Shown here: in pieces, positions 37,602-46,375 of the stretch
How the letters are laid out: every line of letters starts with the position of its first letter
Numbering within the stretch: the first letter of the stretch is position 1
NCBI GenBank assembly: GCA_034399355.1
Contig: JAXMMT010000037.1
Location: 1 to 64,000, forward strand
DNA length: 64,000 nt
Origin: UBA2279 sp034399355
Lineage (GTDB): Bacteria; Actinomycetota; Coriobacteriia; Anaerosomatales; Anaerosomataceae
Direction of reading: 5' to 3'
Translations under genes and position numbers: made by a program
Notes under the pieces: model-generated
What the model saw: only the letters and a program-made list of their open reading frames with translations
Database searches by the model: none
Told to the model about the DNA's origin: nothing

Positions 37602-39476
37602 CTAGGCCCCCGGCTCGTAATAGAAAAGAACCGTGCCGTACTCGACCGGCTGCGCGTCGCCGACAAGAACCTCGCATATGACGCCCGGTTCCTCGGCAGT
37701 GATCTCATTCATGAGCTTCATGGCCTCGAGGACGCACAGGGGCTGCCCTTCCTCGACCACGTCTCCGACCTTGACGAATGGCTCAGCTCCCGGAGCGCCG
37801 GCAAGGTAGAACGTTCCGACCATGGGCGCAACGATCGGTTCCCAGCTTGCCGGACGAGCAGACACAGTACCGCTCTCGACGACCTGCGGCGACTCAGGAC
37901 TCGCGGGCATCGGAGCCGGTCCCGCCGATGGGGAGGCGTGCCCAGCGGGGACGTCAGTAGAACTCACGCCGCCCCTGCGGACGATGACTCGCGTGTCGCC
38001 CTCCTCGAAAATGACTTCGTTGACATCTGAGGTCTCAACGAGCCTGACGAGCTCGCGAATTTGGTTGACATCCACGGAATCTGCCTCCTCCATAACAGCC
38101 TTGACCTCCTCGCCCATCATGAAGACGGCCTTCTCGGCACCCTCCTGATGGGTCTGCAGGTACGCGCGTGCTTCATTGGGGAACAGGGCGTACATCAGCA
38201 CGTCCTCTTCCGAGTGGGCAAGATCGCCGATCTCCTCGGCCATCTGCTCGAATGTGGTTGTGACCAACGAGCCGGGGCGAACGTCCGGTCCGAGCGGCTC
38301 TTCGCCACCCAAGACCTTAGCGACGATCTGCTCGTCCATCGGCCCGGGCGCCTTGCCGTAGTAGCCCTTCAGGTAGTCCTTCATCTCCTGCGGCACAACG
38401 GCCCAACGCTTGCCTGTCAACACGTTGATGACCGCCTGCGTCCCAACGATCTGCGAGAGCGGCGTCACAAGCGGCGGGTAGCCGACCTCAGCGCGGACCT
38501 TGGGAATCTCCTTGAGCACATCGGACATACGGTCCGAGGCCTTCTGAAGCTCCAGCTGGCTCGCAAGATTCGAGAGCATGCCGCCGGGCACCTGATGGCT
38601 GAAGACCTCCATGTGCATGAGTGAGGTCACGCCACGCTTGAGCTTCTTGCGCTCGCGTACGCCTTCCCAGTACTCGGCGATCTCGAAGAGCAGGTCGAGA
38701 TCGAGACCGCTGTCATACGGGCTCTCCTTGAGCGCCGCGACGATCATCTCGACTGCAGGTTGGCTATTGCCGAATGCGAGCGCGACGACAGCCGTGTCGA
38801 TGATGTCCGCGCCCGCCTCGACGCCCTTGAGGTAGTTCATCGGCGCCATGCCACCGATGTAGTGGCAGTGTACGTGAACGGGCAGGCCGATCTCGGTCTT
38901 GAGCGCGCGCACCAACTTCTCGGTACGGAACGGCGTGAGCATACCCGCCATATCCTTCAAACAGATCGTATCGGCACCCATGTCCTTAAGCTCCTGAGCG
39001 AACTCAAGGTAGCTGTCGAGCGTGTGCACCGGACTGACCGTGTAGCTGATGGCGCCCTCGAAGTGTCCACCGCACTCCTTGACGGCCTCTGCCGAGGTCT
39101 CAAGATTCCGGCGGTCGTTGAGTGCATCGAAGACGCGGAAGATATCGATGCCGTTGCGCTTGGCTGCATGTACGAAGCGGCGCACGATGTCGTCGCTGTA
39201 GTGCCGGTAGCCCACGAGGTTCTGCCCGCGAAGCAGCATCTGCAGCGGCGTTTTGGGTGCATGGAGCTTGATGATGCGCAGGCGGTCCCACGGGTTCTCG
39301 TCTAAGAAACGTAGGGCTGCGTCGAACGTCGCCCCACCCCAGACCTCCAAAGACCAGTAGCCAACCGAGTCCATCTTCGGCAAGATCGGCAGCATGTCCG
39401 CCAGCTGCATACGCGTCGCCCACAGTGACTGGTGCGCGTCACGCAAGGTGGTGTCGGTTATGTGAACCGGTCGCAT
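37602..39476 (-). CDS. Pyruvate/oxaloacetate carboxyltransferase fused to an AccB-like biotin carrier
   Basis: A 624-residue fusion. Residues 1 to about 290 are an HMGL-like carboxyltransferase (ITDTTLRDAHQSLWATR, metal-binding VHCHYIGG, the KDMAG lysine); about 290-445 the PYC/OadA domain. Residues about 452-490 (DVNQIRELVRLVETSDVNEV) read like the AccB N-terminus. Then come a Pro/Ala/Ser linker and a biotinyl domain with Lys587 in LEAMKLMNE. Likely the transcarboxylase plus carrier of a two-part pyruvate carboxylase with the next gene. No sodium-pump OadB is near. The second ATG (39476) fits AAGGGA with 9-nt spacing. Confidence 0.9.
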   Translation of the reverse strand: MRPVHITDTTLRDAHQSLWATRMQLADMLPILPKMDSVGYWSLEVWGGATFDAALRFLDENPWDRLRIIKLHAPKTPLQMLLRGQNLVGYRHYSDDIVRRFVHAAKRNGIDIFRVFDALNDRRNLETSAEAVKECGGHFEGAISYTVSPVHTLDSYLEFAQELKDMGADTICLKDMAGMLTPFRTEKLVRALKTEIGLPVHVHCHYIGGMAPMNYLKGVEAGADIIDTAVVALAFGNSQPAVEMIVAALKESPYDSGLDLDLLFEIAEYWEGVRERKKLKRGVTSLMHMEVFSHQVPGGMLSNLASQLELQKASDRMSDVLKEIPKVRAEVGYPPLVTPLSQIVGTQAVINVLTGKRWAVVPQEMKDYLKGYYGKAPGPMDEQIVAKVLGGEEPLGPDVRPGSLVTTTFEQMAEEIGDLAHSEEDVLMYALFPNEARAYLQTHQEGAEKAVFMMGEEVKAVMEEADSVDVNQIRELVRLVETSDVNEVIFEEGDTRVIVRRGGVSSTDVPAGHASPSAGPAPMPASPESPQVVESGTVSARPASWEPIVAPMVGTFYLAGAPGAEPFVKVGDVVEEGQPLCVLEAMKLMNEITAEEPGVICEVLVGDAQPVEYGTVLFYYEPGA

Positions 39477-39559
39477 GGCACCCATTCCCTTATCGGCCGA
39501 TTGCGTCTTGAGGCGGCCGAGAAGACCGCCTTGTGGTGTTCGGGACAGTATACAGAAGG

Positions 39560-40120
39560 CTACACGCGGGTGATATAGCGTCCGTCTCGCGTGTCCACCC
39601 TAATGACCTCGCCGGTGTTGACGAACATCGGCACCTGCACGACGACCCCCGTCTCGAGCACTGCAGACTTCGTGCCACCCTGCACCGTGTCGCCCTTGAA
39701 ACCGGGCTCCGTCTCGGTGACCTCCAGCTCGACGAACATCGGGGGCTCGACGCCGATCAACTCGACGCCGGCGTAGAGCAGCTGCGCGACGTCGTTCTCC
39801 TTGAACCACACCGCAACGTCGCCGACAACGTCTTTGGGCAGTTCAACCTGCTCGTAGGTGTCGGTGTTCATGAAGTAGAACATGTCGCCATCGTTGTAGA
39901 GGTACTGCATGGACTTCGTCTCCATGCGAACATCCTCGAGCTTCTCGCCCGCACGGAACGTGATGTCGACGACGCGACCGGCCTTGACGTCCTTGAGTTT
40001 GGTGCGCACAAACGCGCCGCCCTTGCCCGGCTTCACATGCTGGAACTCGACGACTGTCCAAAGCTTCCCATCGTGGGAGACGCACATGCCATTCTTCAGA
40101 TTGTTTGTGGAGACCGTCAT
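39560..40120 (-). CDS. efp: Elongation factor P
   Basis: Ribosome-binding factor that rescues stalling at polyproline stretches. It is 186 residues, the standard length, with three beta-barrel domains: the tip loop HVKPGKGGAFVRTKLK carries the conserved lysine at position 33, and the C-terminal part reads GEVIRVDTRDGRYITRV. Proline-rich targets exist here, such as the EP repeat in the PATAN protein and the carboxyltransferase linker. It starts 12 bp after the pepQ stop with AAGGT upstream. Confidence 0.97.
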   Translation of the reverse strand: MTVSTNNLKNGMCVSHDGKLWTVVEFQHVKPGKGGAFVRTKLKDVKAGRVVDITFRAGEKLEDVRMETKSMQYLYNDGDMFYFMNTDTYEQVELPKDVVGDVAVWFKENDVAQLLYAGVELIGVEPPMFVELEVTETEPGFKGDTVQGGTKSAVLETGVVVQVPMFVNTGEVIRVDTRDGRYITRV

Positions 40121-40132
40121 TCGTCGACCTTC

Positions 40133-41221
40133 CTAGATCTCGATGAGCTTCTTCGGAGAGTGGGAGAGCACGCGGCATCCGCCCTCTTCGACCACCAGCA
40201 AGTCCTCTATTCGAGCACCGCCAAATCCTTCGACGTAAACGCCGGGCTCAATGGTGATGGTCGATCCCGCCAGGAGAGCGTCATGGTTCTGAGCGTTGAT
40301 GGTGGGTTGCTCATGCACATCGAGGCCAACTCCGTGGCCCAATCCATGCGTGAAGCGCTCGGCTAGTCCTCGCTCCTCGAAGACAGCACGCGCAGCCTCA
40401 TGAACCACCCGCGCCGGGACTCCCGCACGCACGGCGGCAATACCTGCCTCGTTGGCGGCTAGCACAGCGCTGTATATCTCACGGTGGCGATCTGTCGGTG
40501 CGCCTACGACGATCGTCCTCGTCATGTCCGAGCAGTACCCGCCAACACGAGCGCCGAAGTCGAGCTTGAGGAACTCACCCGGCTGGACCGCCCGGTCGCT
40601 CACCGTAGCGTGCGGGTGTGCTGAGTTCGGCCCGCTCGCCACAATACAATCGAACGCGATGCCATCAGAGCCATTGCGGCGCATGAAAAACTCCAGTTCG
40701 AGCGCGATGTCCCGCTCGGTTCGACCCGGACGCACGAAGCCGAGGATGTGTTCGAACGCGCGGTCGGTGATCTCGGCCGCCTTGGCGATCCTGGAAATCT
40801 CGTGCTCGTCTTTGACCTGCCTGATCTCGTCAAGCCACCCGTCTACGACCCGCACGCTGCCGAGGAACTGCTCGGAGATGAACTTGAACCGTCCATACGG
40901 AATCGAAGGCTCCACGGCAAGGGTGCCAACGCCCATCGCTTTGAGATCCGAGCAGAGCTCGACATACAGCGACTCTCGCTGAACGCGAACCTCCCAAGGC
41001 GTACCTTCGGCCGCAGTCATCGCTACGTCGCTGTAGCGGTGATCGGTGTAGAACAGCGCCACGTCGCCCGTGACCAGGCATGCCGCGTTGATGCCGCGGT
41101 CGATCACACCGTCGAAGCCCGTGAGGTAACGCAGATTCGACACGCCGGACACAACCATGGACGGCATGTCCTCGGAAACAAGAAGCCGGCGAAGCGTAGC
41201 AAGCCGGTGCTCTGCGATCAT
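40133..41221 (-). CDS. pepQ: Xaa-Pro aminopeptidase/dipeptidase (M24 family)
   Basis: Cytoplasmic metallopeptidase cutting X-Pro bonds. The 362 residues have a creatinase-type N-terminal domain (MPSMVVSGVSNLRYLTGFDG) and a pita-bread catalytic domain with the metal ligands visible: LKLDFGARVGGYCSDMTRT (two Asp), HGLGHGVGLDVHE (His) and ITIEPGVYVEGFGGARIED (two Glu). The ATG overlaps the aroQ stop by 4 bp (ATGA). The aroQ-pepQ-efp order is common in Firmicutes. Confidence 0.93.
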   Translation of the reverse strand: MIAEHRLATLRRLLVSEDMPSMVVSGVSNLRYLTGFDGVIDRGINAACLVTGDVALFYTDHRYSDVAMTAAEGTPWEVRVQRESLYVELCSDLKAMGVGTLAVEPSIPYGRFKFISEQFLGSVRVVDGWLDEIRQVKDEHEISRIAKAAEITDRAFEHILGFVRPGRTERDIALELEFFMRRNGSDGIAFDCIVASGPNSAHPHATVSDRAVQPGEFLKLDFGARVGGYCSDMTRTIVVGAPTDRHREIYSAVLAANEAGIAAVRAGVPARVVHEAARAVFEERGLAERFTHGLGHGVGLDVHEQPTINAQNHDALLAGSTITIEPGVYVEGFGGARIEDLLVVEEGGCRVLSHSPKKLIEI

Positions 41222-41664
41222 CGCCCCTCACCTGCCAGCACATCACACAGCGCCTCAAGGCCGCGGATGTAGGAGTCCGCGCCTAGGCCCGAGATCTGCC
41301 CCACGCATACGGGTGCGATCACGCTCGTGGCACGGAAGCCCTCACGATTGGCGATGTTGCTCAAGTGCACCTCCACGGTCGGTAGACCGACGGAAGCGAT
41401 CGCATCGCGCAGCGCATACGAGTAGTGCGTGAGAGCGCCGGGGTTGATGACGATACCGTCCTCATCATCAACAGCAGCCTGGATGCGATCAATGAGCGCA
41501 CCCTCGTGATTCGACTGGAAGAACGAAACATCCACTCCCAGTTCATCGGCACGTGCAACAACGGTGGCCTCGATGTCACCGAGCGTCTGGGTGCCGTACA
41601 CGTCGGGTTCCCGTCGGCCAAGCATGTTCAGGTTCGGCCCGCTAACCACCAGAATCCGTCTCAC
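41218..41664 (-). CDS. aroQ: 3-dehydroquinate dehydratase, type II
   Basis: Third step of the shikimate pathway, dehydrating 3-dehydroquinate. The 148 residues contain VSGPNLNMLGRREPDVYG (with the catalytic Tyr), FFQSNHEGALIDRI, INPGALTHYSYALRDA and VEVHLSNIANREGFRATS, the type II signatures. GTG at 41664 is chosen because AGGAGGGG lies 5 nt upstream. It acts on the product of the AroB half of the gene 16 bp upstream. Confidence 0.96.
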   Translation of the reverse strand: MRRILVVSGPNLNMLGRREPDVYGTQTLGDIEATVVARADELGVDVSFFQSNHEGALIDRIQAAVDDEDGIVINPGALTHYSYALRDAIASVGLPTVEVHLSNIANREGFRATSVIAPVCVGQISGLGADSYIRGLEALCDVLAGEGR

Positions 41665-41680
41665 TACGACCCCTCCTGTA

Positions 41681-43273
41681 TCATCGCCGGTCCAGCCACC
41701 AGCTAAGAGTCTCGTCAAGCACAGCCTCTTCGATCGGGCGTACGGCCCAGTCGCCCGGTACACCGACGAGGACGAACCTCACCACGGCATCCCGGCTCTT
41801 CTTGTCTGTAAGCATAGCGGTCTTCAGCTCTGCAGCGTCATAGCACTCCTGAAGTCCAGGCACACCGAGAGCGTCCAGAAGCGCGCCGACGCGTTCCCCT
41901 GTTTCCGGCGACGCGCCGATGACAACTTCGGCAAGTCGCGCCGCAAAGCGCATGCCCTCGGCCACCGCGACTCCATGAGGCACCGCGCCGTATCCGGCCA
42001 CCTTCTCGATTGCATGACCGAATGTATGCCCGAGGTTGAGACACTCGCGTCTCCCCGCCTCGCGCTCATCGTCGCTCACCACGTCCGCTTTGAAACGTGC
42101 ACATGAGGCGACGACATCAAGCACCGCGCGCTCATCTCTCGAGAGCAGGCGTGACGTGTTCCGCTCCAGCCGCGCGACCTCCGCCTCGCCCTGCAAAAAC
42201 GCGGTCTTCACCACCTCGACCAGGCCGTTTCGCCACTCCGCCTCCGGCAGCGTCTGGAGAACAGACGTGTCCGAGAGAACCGCCGCCGGCTGCCAGAAGG
42301 CACCCGCGAGATTCTTGCCGGCCGCAAGGTCCACGCCGGTCTTGCCGCCGATGGAGCTGTCAACCTGCGCGAGCAGCGTGGTCGGCACGTGGACAAGCGC
42401 GATCCCGCGCATGTAGGTGGCTGCGCAGAAGCCGGCAAGATCGCCGACGACACCTCCGCCGAGAGCGACGACCGCACTTCTGCGGTCGAGACCGGCGTTC
42501 GTAAACGCATCAATGATGCGGCCCGCCTCACTCCAGCTCTTGCTGCGCTCGCCTGCGGGAACGACTACTCTCCGGACGACGACGCCCGCAGTCTCGATCG
42601 ACCGCTCGACATCATCGCCGAGCAGGCCGTCCACGTTCGAGTCTGTGACCAGCGCAACGCGGTGAGAGCCGGTGGTCTCGGCTACGATCGCACCGATCGA
42701 GTCCACTATCCCCGTCCCGATGTGTATCTTGTAGCCGTGTCCGGCATGCACCGCTATGACCTGCGGCGACGTACCCGTGACGGCCGAGAAGACCGCCTCT
42801 CCCACTTCTGCGGCGCTCCGTCCGCCGGTGTCCACCACATGATGCGCGGTCGCACGATACAGCGAGAGCCGGGCGTCTAAGATGGTTCGCGCCATGCACG
42901 CAGAGTCGCCAGCGAGAAGCGGCCTGCCCGAGGTGTCGCCGATGCGCGCGATGGCCTCCTCGGCTGAGACCACAAGATAGACGACTGTCCCGCGTTCGCG
43001 CATGAGCGCGCGGTTCCCGTCACGCAGCACGACACCGCCGCCACATGCGATGACCGCGTCAGGGCCGTCACACACAGCTTTTAGGGCGGTACCCTCGATC
43101 TCACGAAAGGCATCCTCGCCGTCCGCCGAGAAGATCTCGGCCACCGTTCGCCCGGCGCGTTCCTCGATCACCAGATCCAGGTCGATGAATGGGAGACCGA
43201 AACGTCCCGCAAGCAGGTTTCCCGCAGTGGACTTCCCCGCACCCATGAATCCGATGAGGAAAACGTGGCTCAC
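41681..43273 (-). CDS. aroKB: Bifunctional shikimate kinase / 3-dehydroquinate synthase (AroK-AroB fusion)
   Basis: A 530-residue fusion. Residues 1 to about 168 are shikimate kinase (P-loop GFMGAGKST at 8-16, DLDLVIEERAG, ACGGGVVLRDGN, the lid arginine in TSGRPLLAG). Residues about 172-530 are the NAD- and zinc-dependent dehydroquinate synthase (ALGGGVVGDLAGFCAATY, DSSIGGKTGVDLAAGKN, NLGHTFGHAIE). So steps 2 and 5 of the shikimate pathway sit in one chain. Similar fusions occur in other Actinomycetota such as Bifidobacterium. The GTG overlaps the aroC stop by 4 bp. Confidence 0.95.
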   Translation of the reverse strand: MSHVFLIGFMGAGKSTAGNLLAGRFGLPFIDLDLVIEERAGRTVAEIFSADGEDAFREIEGTALKAVCDGPDAVIACGGGVVLRDGNRALMRERGTVVYLVVSAEEAIARIGDTSGRPLLAGDSACMARTILDARLSLYRATAHHVVDTGGRSAAEVGEAVFSAVTGTSPQVIAVHAGHGYKIHIGTGIVDSIGAIVAETTGSHRVALVTDSNVDGLLGDDVERSIETAGVVVRRVVVPAGERSKSWSEAGRIIDAFTNAGLDRRSAVVALGGGVVGDLAGFCAATYMRGIALVHVPTTLLAQVDSSIGGKTGVDLAAGKNLAGAFWQPAAVLSDTSVLQTLPEAEWRNGLVEVVKTAFLQGEAEVARLERNTSRLLSRDERAVLDVVASCARFKADVVSDDEREAGRRECLNLGHTFGHAIEKVAGYGAVPHGVAVAEGMRFAARLAEVVIGASPETGERVGALLDALGVPGLQECYDAAELKTAMLTDKKSRDAVVRFVLVGVPGDWAVRPIEEAVLDETLSWWLDRR

Positions 43274-44418
43274 CGGGCGATCCTCTCGCAATACGCCTCG
43301 AGTGCGACGATGATGTCGGCGAGGCAATCGTGACCGAACTTGTCCATGTAGGCGTCGGCGAGAACCATGGCGACCTCGGCCTCGGCCACCACTCCCGCTG
43401 CCGGGACCGCACACACGTCGGAACGCTCCCGTGAGGCATCGATAGCTTCAAGCGTATCGAGATCGACGCTGGCCAGCGGCTTCATCAGCGTCGGGATGGG
43501 CTTCATTGCGGCACGCGCAACGAGCGCCTGGCCGTTGGTCATGCCACCCTCAAGCCCGCCCGCGTGGTTGCTTGTCCGCGTGATACCGACTCCCGGCTCG
43601 TATACGATCGGGTCGTGCACCTCAGAACCCGGCCGGGCCGCTCCGACGAAACCGTCGCCGAATTCCACGCCCTTGACGGCCGGTATCGACAGGAGTGCAG
43701 CTCCCACCCGCGCATCAAGCCGCTGCGCAGCTTCAGCATAGCCACCGATGCCGGGAACCAGTCCTGTCGCCCGAACGACGAACACCCCACCAAGGCTCTC
43801 CCCCGCCGACGCCGCAGCGTCTATGGCATCGCGCATCGCCTGCGCCGCCCCCGCGTCCGGACACCTCACGTCACTGGCTTCCACACTCTCGATATCGACG
43901 GACTTCGGGTCCACGGCACACGTAACATCGCCGATCCGCTCGACATACGAGACGACCTCAACGCCAACGGCCGAGAGGAGAGTCTTCGCTACAGCGCCTG
44001 CCGCTACACGCGCGGCGGTCTCCCGGGCGCTCGCGCGCTCCAAAACATCCCGCACGTCATCGGAAGCGATCTTCTGACAGCCGGCAAGGTCAGCATGACC
44101 CGGTCGTGGAGCAGTGACGCGGGCGACGCTGTCGGCGCGAGGACCGGAAACGGCCATGACGTCCAGCCAGTTGTCCCAGTCTTTGTTGGAGATGCTCAGC
44201 GCTACCGGGCTGCCAATCGTCATACCGAATCGCACGCCCGAGACGATCAACGCGCGGTCGGTCTCGATTCGCATGCGTCCACCACGCCCGTATCCGACCT
44301 GACGTCGCGCAAGGTCCCGATCGATAGCCGCGGCCTCGATCGACACACCCGCAGGGACGTCTGACACGATCGTCACGAGCGCCTTTCCGTGGGACTCACC
44401 CGCGGTCACGTAGCGCAT
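43270..44418 (-). CDS. aroC: Chorismate synthase
   Basis: FMN-dependent last enzyme of the shikimate pathway. It is 382 residues with MRYVTAGESHGKALV, RRQVGYGRGGRMRIETD, HADLAGCQKI and SNHAGGLEGGMTNGQ. The ATG at 44418 has GGGAGG 4 nt upstream. It heads the aro operon, 125 bp after the pilus locus; a hairpin (44496-44519) lies between them and a promoter for aroC would have to sit in the same gap. Confidence 0.97.
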   Translation of the reverse strand: MRYVTAGESHGKALVTIVSDVPAGVSIEAAAIDRDLARRQVGYGRGGRMRIETDRALIVSGVRFGMTIGSPVALSISNKDWDNWLDVMAVSGPRADSVARVTAPRPGHADLAGCQKIASDDVRDVLERASARETAARVAAGAVAKTLLSAVGVEVVSYVERIGDVTCAVDPKSVDIESVEASDVRCPDAGAAQAMRDAIDAAASAGESLGGVFVVRATGLVPGIGGYAEAAQRLDARVGAALLSIPAVKGVEFGDGFVGAARPGSEVHDPIVYEPGVGITRTSNHAGGLEGGMTNGQALVARAAMKPIPTLMKPLASVDLDTLEAIDASRERSDVCAVPAAGVVAEAEVAMVLADAYMDKFGHDCLADIIVALEAYCERIAR

Positions 44419-44495
44419 TGGTCCTCCCGTCGCTTCCTCGTGTGAAGATTCTATCACCAGCAGCCAGAACCGCCGTGCTCCCCCCATATATGACA

Positions 44496-44519
44496 CAAGC
44501 GCCGCACAGGCGGCGCTTG
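44496..44519 (-). terminator. Hairpin after the pilus operon, probable terminator
   Basis: CAAGCGCCGC (44496-44505) and its perfect complement (44510-44519) enclose a 4-nt loop, 24 bp after the stop of the PilP-like gene. The sequence after the stem on the minus strand (TGTCATATAT) is AT-rich but has no clean T run, so termination may be partial. Confidence 0.5.
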
Positions 44520-44543
44520 CAAAGAGTTGCACCTGGAAGAATG

Positions 44544-45155
44544 CTACTTCGTGACGCCCTGCCCGACGTTAAGTATGACTTGTGTATCGCCGTAGAGCAT
44601 CACGACGGAATCCGTGCGTACCGTGACAACCTGCCATGGCGAATCGCCGACTTGCTGACCGTCTCCGAGGGTGTAGCTCACACCATCGAGCGACAACACG
44701 GCCATGTACTCACCGTCCTGGACAAGGATGCTCGTCAGGTAAAGCGTCCCGGTCGTCGTAGTGTTGGCCGTGTCTGCTTCCGTCGTACTCGTTGTGGTAG
44801 GCACCACGATCGCAACGAGCAATGGCTCGAAGATGTCGCGGAAGGTGAACACCTCCGCGTTCGTGACGGCCTCAGCAGGCTCTGCATCCTCGGTCGCAGC
44901 GGTCGTCTCCGAGGTCGCTGCCGGCTGGTCGGACGTCACCGTGATGTCCGTGTCGTCGACGCCGACGGTGAACACGAAGAGCACAAGCGCAACAACGACA
45001 CCCGCAATGATTGCGAGCGCGCCCAGCGCCACTACCGCCAGCATGGTCTTGCTGCCGCCCGTCGGCAGGAAGGGCTTCTTCTCGGCGGGCGTGTCAGCAG
45101 GCTGTGGCTGTATGTCAGCTTCTGCGGCCTCGGGGGTCGGATTCTCGTCACTCAT
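44544..45155 (-). CDS. PilP-like pilus alignment protein (inferred)
   Basis: A 203-residue bitopic protein: acidic, proline-rich cytoplasmic N-terminus, one membrane segment (about 38-63), a Thr/Ala/Glu-rich linker, and a small C-terminal beta domain. That domain (LTSILVQDGEYMAVLSLDGV, then VGDSPWQVVTVRTDSVVMLY and GDTQVILNVGQG) has the rhythm of the PilP/GspC homology region. Being fourth after pilM, pilN and pilO it occupies the pilP slot. It lacks a lipobox, unlike Gram-negative PilP, fitting a cell with one membrane. Family assignment is by pattern and position only. Confidence 0.6.
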   Translation of the reverse strand: MSDENPTPEAAEADIQPQPADTPAEKKPFLPTGGSKTMLAVVALGALAIIAGVVVALVLFVFTVGVDDTDITVTSDQPAATSETTAATEDAEPAEAVTNAEVFTFRDIFEPLLVAIVVPTTTSTTEADTANTTTTGTLYLTSILVQDGEYMAVLSLDGVSYTLGDGQQVGDSPWQVVTVRTDSVVMLYGDTQVILNVGQGVTK

Positions 45156-45170
45156 CGTCGCTCCCCTCGG

Positions 45171-45758
45171 TCACTGCGCCGGCGCCGGCGTCGCGGGCAT
45201 GCCCATCGTGTACACCTCGAGCATCATCTGTGCGTTGATGTATGAAGTCGTGACTCCCGCCTCATCCGTCTCCTCGACTCGGTTGAAACTCCCGGATCGT
45301 GTCCGCACGCCGCGCAACAACTTGTCCACCTTGCGGTTGAACTCGAGGATGTCTGGCCAGTCTCCCTGCATATTCACGGTCAGCGGCATGATCTTGTAGG
45401 TGCCGTCTTCCGACGCCGTCAGCCCAGCCGGTGTGATCTGTACGAATTCCAAACCTGTGGCGTTCGCGGTGTCTTGCAACTCGATGATGACCGAGGGCAA
45501 CCCGGGCGCCTCAGGCATCTGATTGGCGATTCTCATGAGTTCGACCTCATTGTCGGCCGCACGCGCCTTCGCACTCAGACGACGCTCGACAAGAGCGTTC
45601 GCTGTCTGCAGCTGGGTGTCGGCATCAACGAGCTGCACATCGAGATCAGCAGCCTTCTGAAACAGCGGCATGATGCCGAGGAAGACGATCGCAGCCGACA
45701 CGACGACGATCAGGACGCCCGCGATGATGAGCTGGTTCGTGGGAGAAAGCTTGTTCAT
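45171..45758 (-). CDS. pilO: Type IV pilus inner-membrane protein PilO
   Basis: A 195-residue bitopic protein: membrane segment at about 8-30 (LIIAGVLIVVVSAAIVFLGI), coiled coil (about 34-68), and a ferredoxin-like C-terminal domain (LEFVQITPAG, NMQGDWPDILEFNRKVDKLL). PilO pairs with PilN and connects to PilM and PilC at the assembly platform. It follows pilN by 14 bp. Confidence 0.86.
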   Translation of the reverse strand: MNKLSPTNQLIIAGVLIVVVSAAIVFLGIMPLFQKAADLDVQLVDADTQLQTANALVERRLSAKARAADNEVELMRIANQMPEAPGLPSVIIELQDTANATGLEFVQITPAGLTASEDGTYKIMPLTVNMQGDWPDILEFNRKVDKLLRGVRTRSGSFNRVEETDEAGVTTSYINAQMMLEVYTMGMPATPAPAQ

Positions 45759-45772
45759 CTTCTGCCTGCCAT

Positions 45773-46375
45773 CTACGGTGTCGTCGCTTCAATGGAGGGC
45801 GCTGCCGTCGAGTCTCGGACGGCCGCAGTACTGTTGAACTGAATGACCGGCTGTTCCAGGTAGAGTGTCTTGATCGAATTCGTCAGCCAGACATCGAAGA
45901 GGTCTTCCAGATCCGCAAGTCGCACGAGCATCTTCGCAATGGACTTGTGGCCCATGTCCGGTGAGTCCGTGTCACTGTCAATGGCGTAGCCGGCGACAGC
46001 CAGTCCCGCCGTCTCGTCCCATACCAGACTGGACACCCAGACGTCCGTGGGCATAACCAGCGATAGCTCATCGAAAAGCTTCGCCCAGTTCATCCTGCCA
46101 CCAAGCGCAGCGTCCACCACTGCCTTGCGCGCCTGAAGATCCTGCTCCTTTTGCTCGAACACGGCCAGCATGTCGGCCTTGGCCTGAGTGGCCTGCACCT
46201 CTTGCAGCCGTACATCGAGATCCTGCTGCTTTGCACCCACACGTGTGTAGCCGTACACCCACACGATCGCGAGCACGATGAGTACGAGAACCGCGACCAG
46301 TGCGACGTAGATGATTCTCTTCTCCGCACGCCGCTTCTCGAGTATCTCGGGAGGAAGCAGGTTGATGCGCATCAT
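45773..46375 (-). CDS. pilN: Type IV pilus inner-membrane protein PilN
   Basis: A 200-residue protein that begins MMRINLLPPEILEKRRAEKR, the conserved INLLP motif that PilN inserts into PilM. A membrane segment (about 23-43), a coiled coil (about 50-85) and a compact domain with PTDVWVSSLVWDE follow. The ATG overlaps the pilM stop by 4 bp, matching the direct contact of the two proteins. Confidence 0.92.
   Translation of the reverse strand: MMRINLLPPEILEKRRAEKRIIYVALVAVLVLIVLAIVWVYGYTRVGAKQQDLDVRLQEVQATQAKADMLAVFEQKEQDLQARKAVVDAALGGRMNWAKLFDELSLVMPTDVWVSSLVWDETAGLAVAGYAIDSDTDSPDMGHKSIAKMLVRLADLEDLFDVWLTNSIKTLYLEQPVIQFNSTAAVRDSTAAPSIEATTP

Noticed and set aside
39511..39531. Possible terminator between efp and the carboxyltransferase fusion
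   Set aside because: Only a 6-bp stem with a 9-nt loop and no T run; too weak to list.
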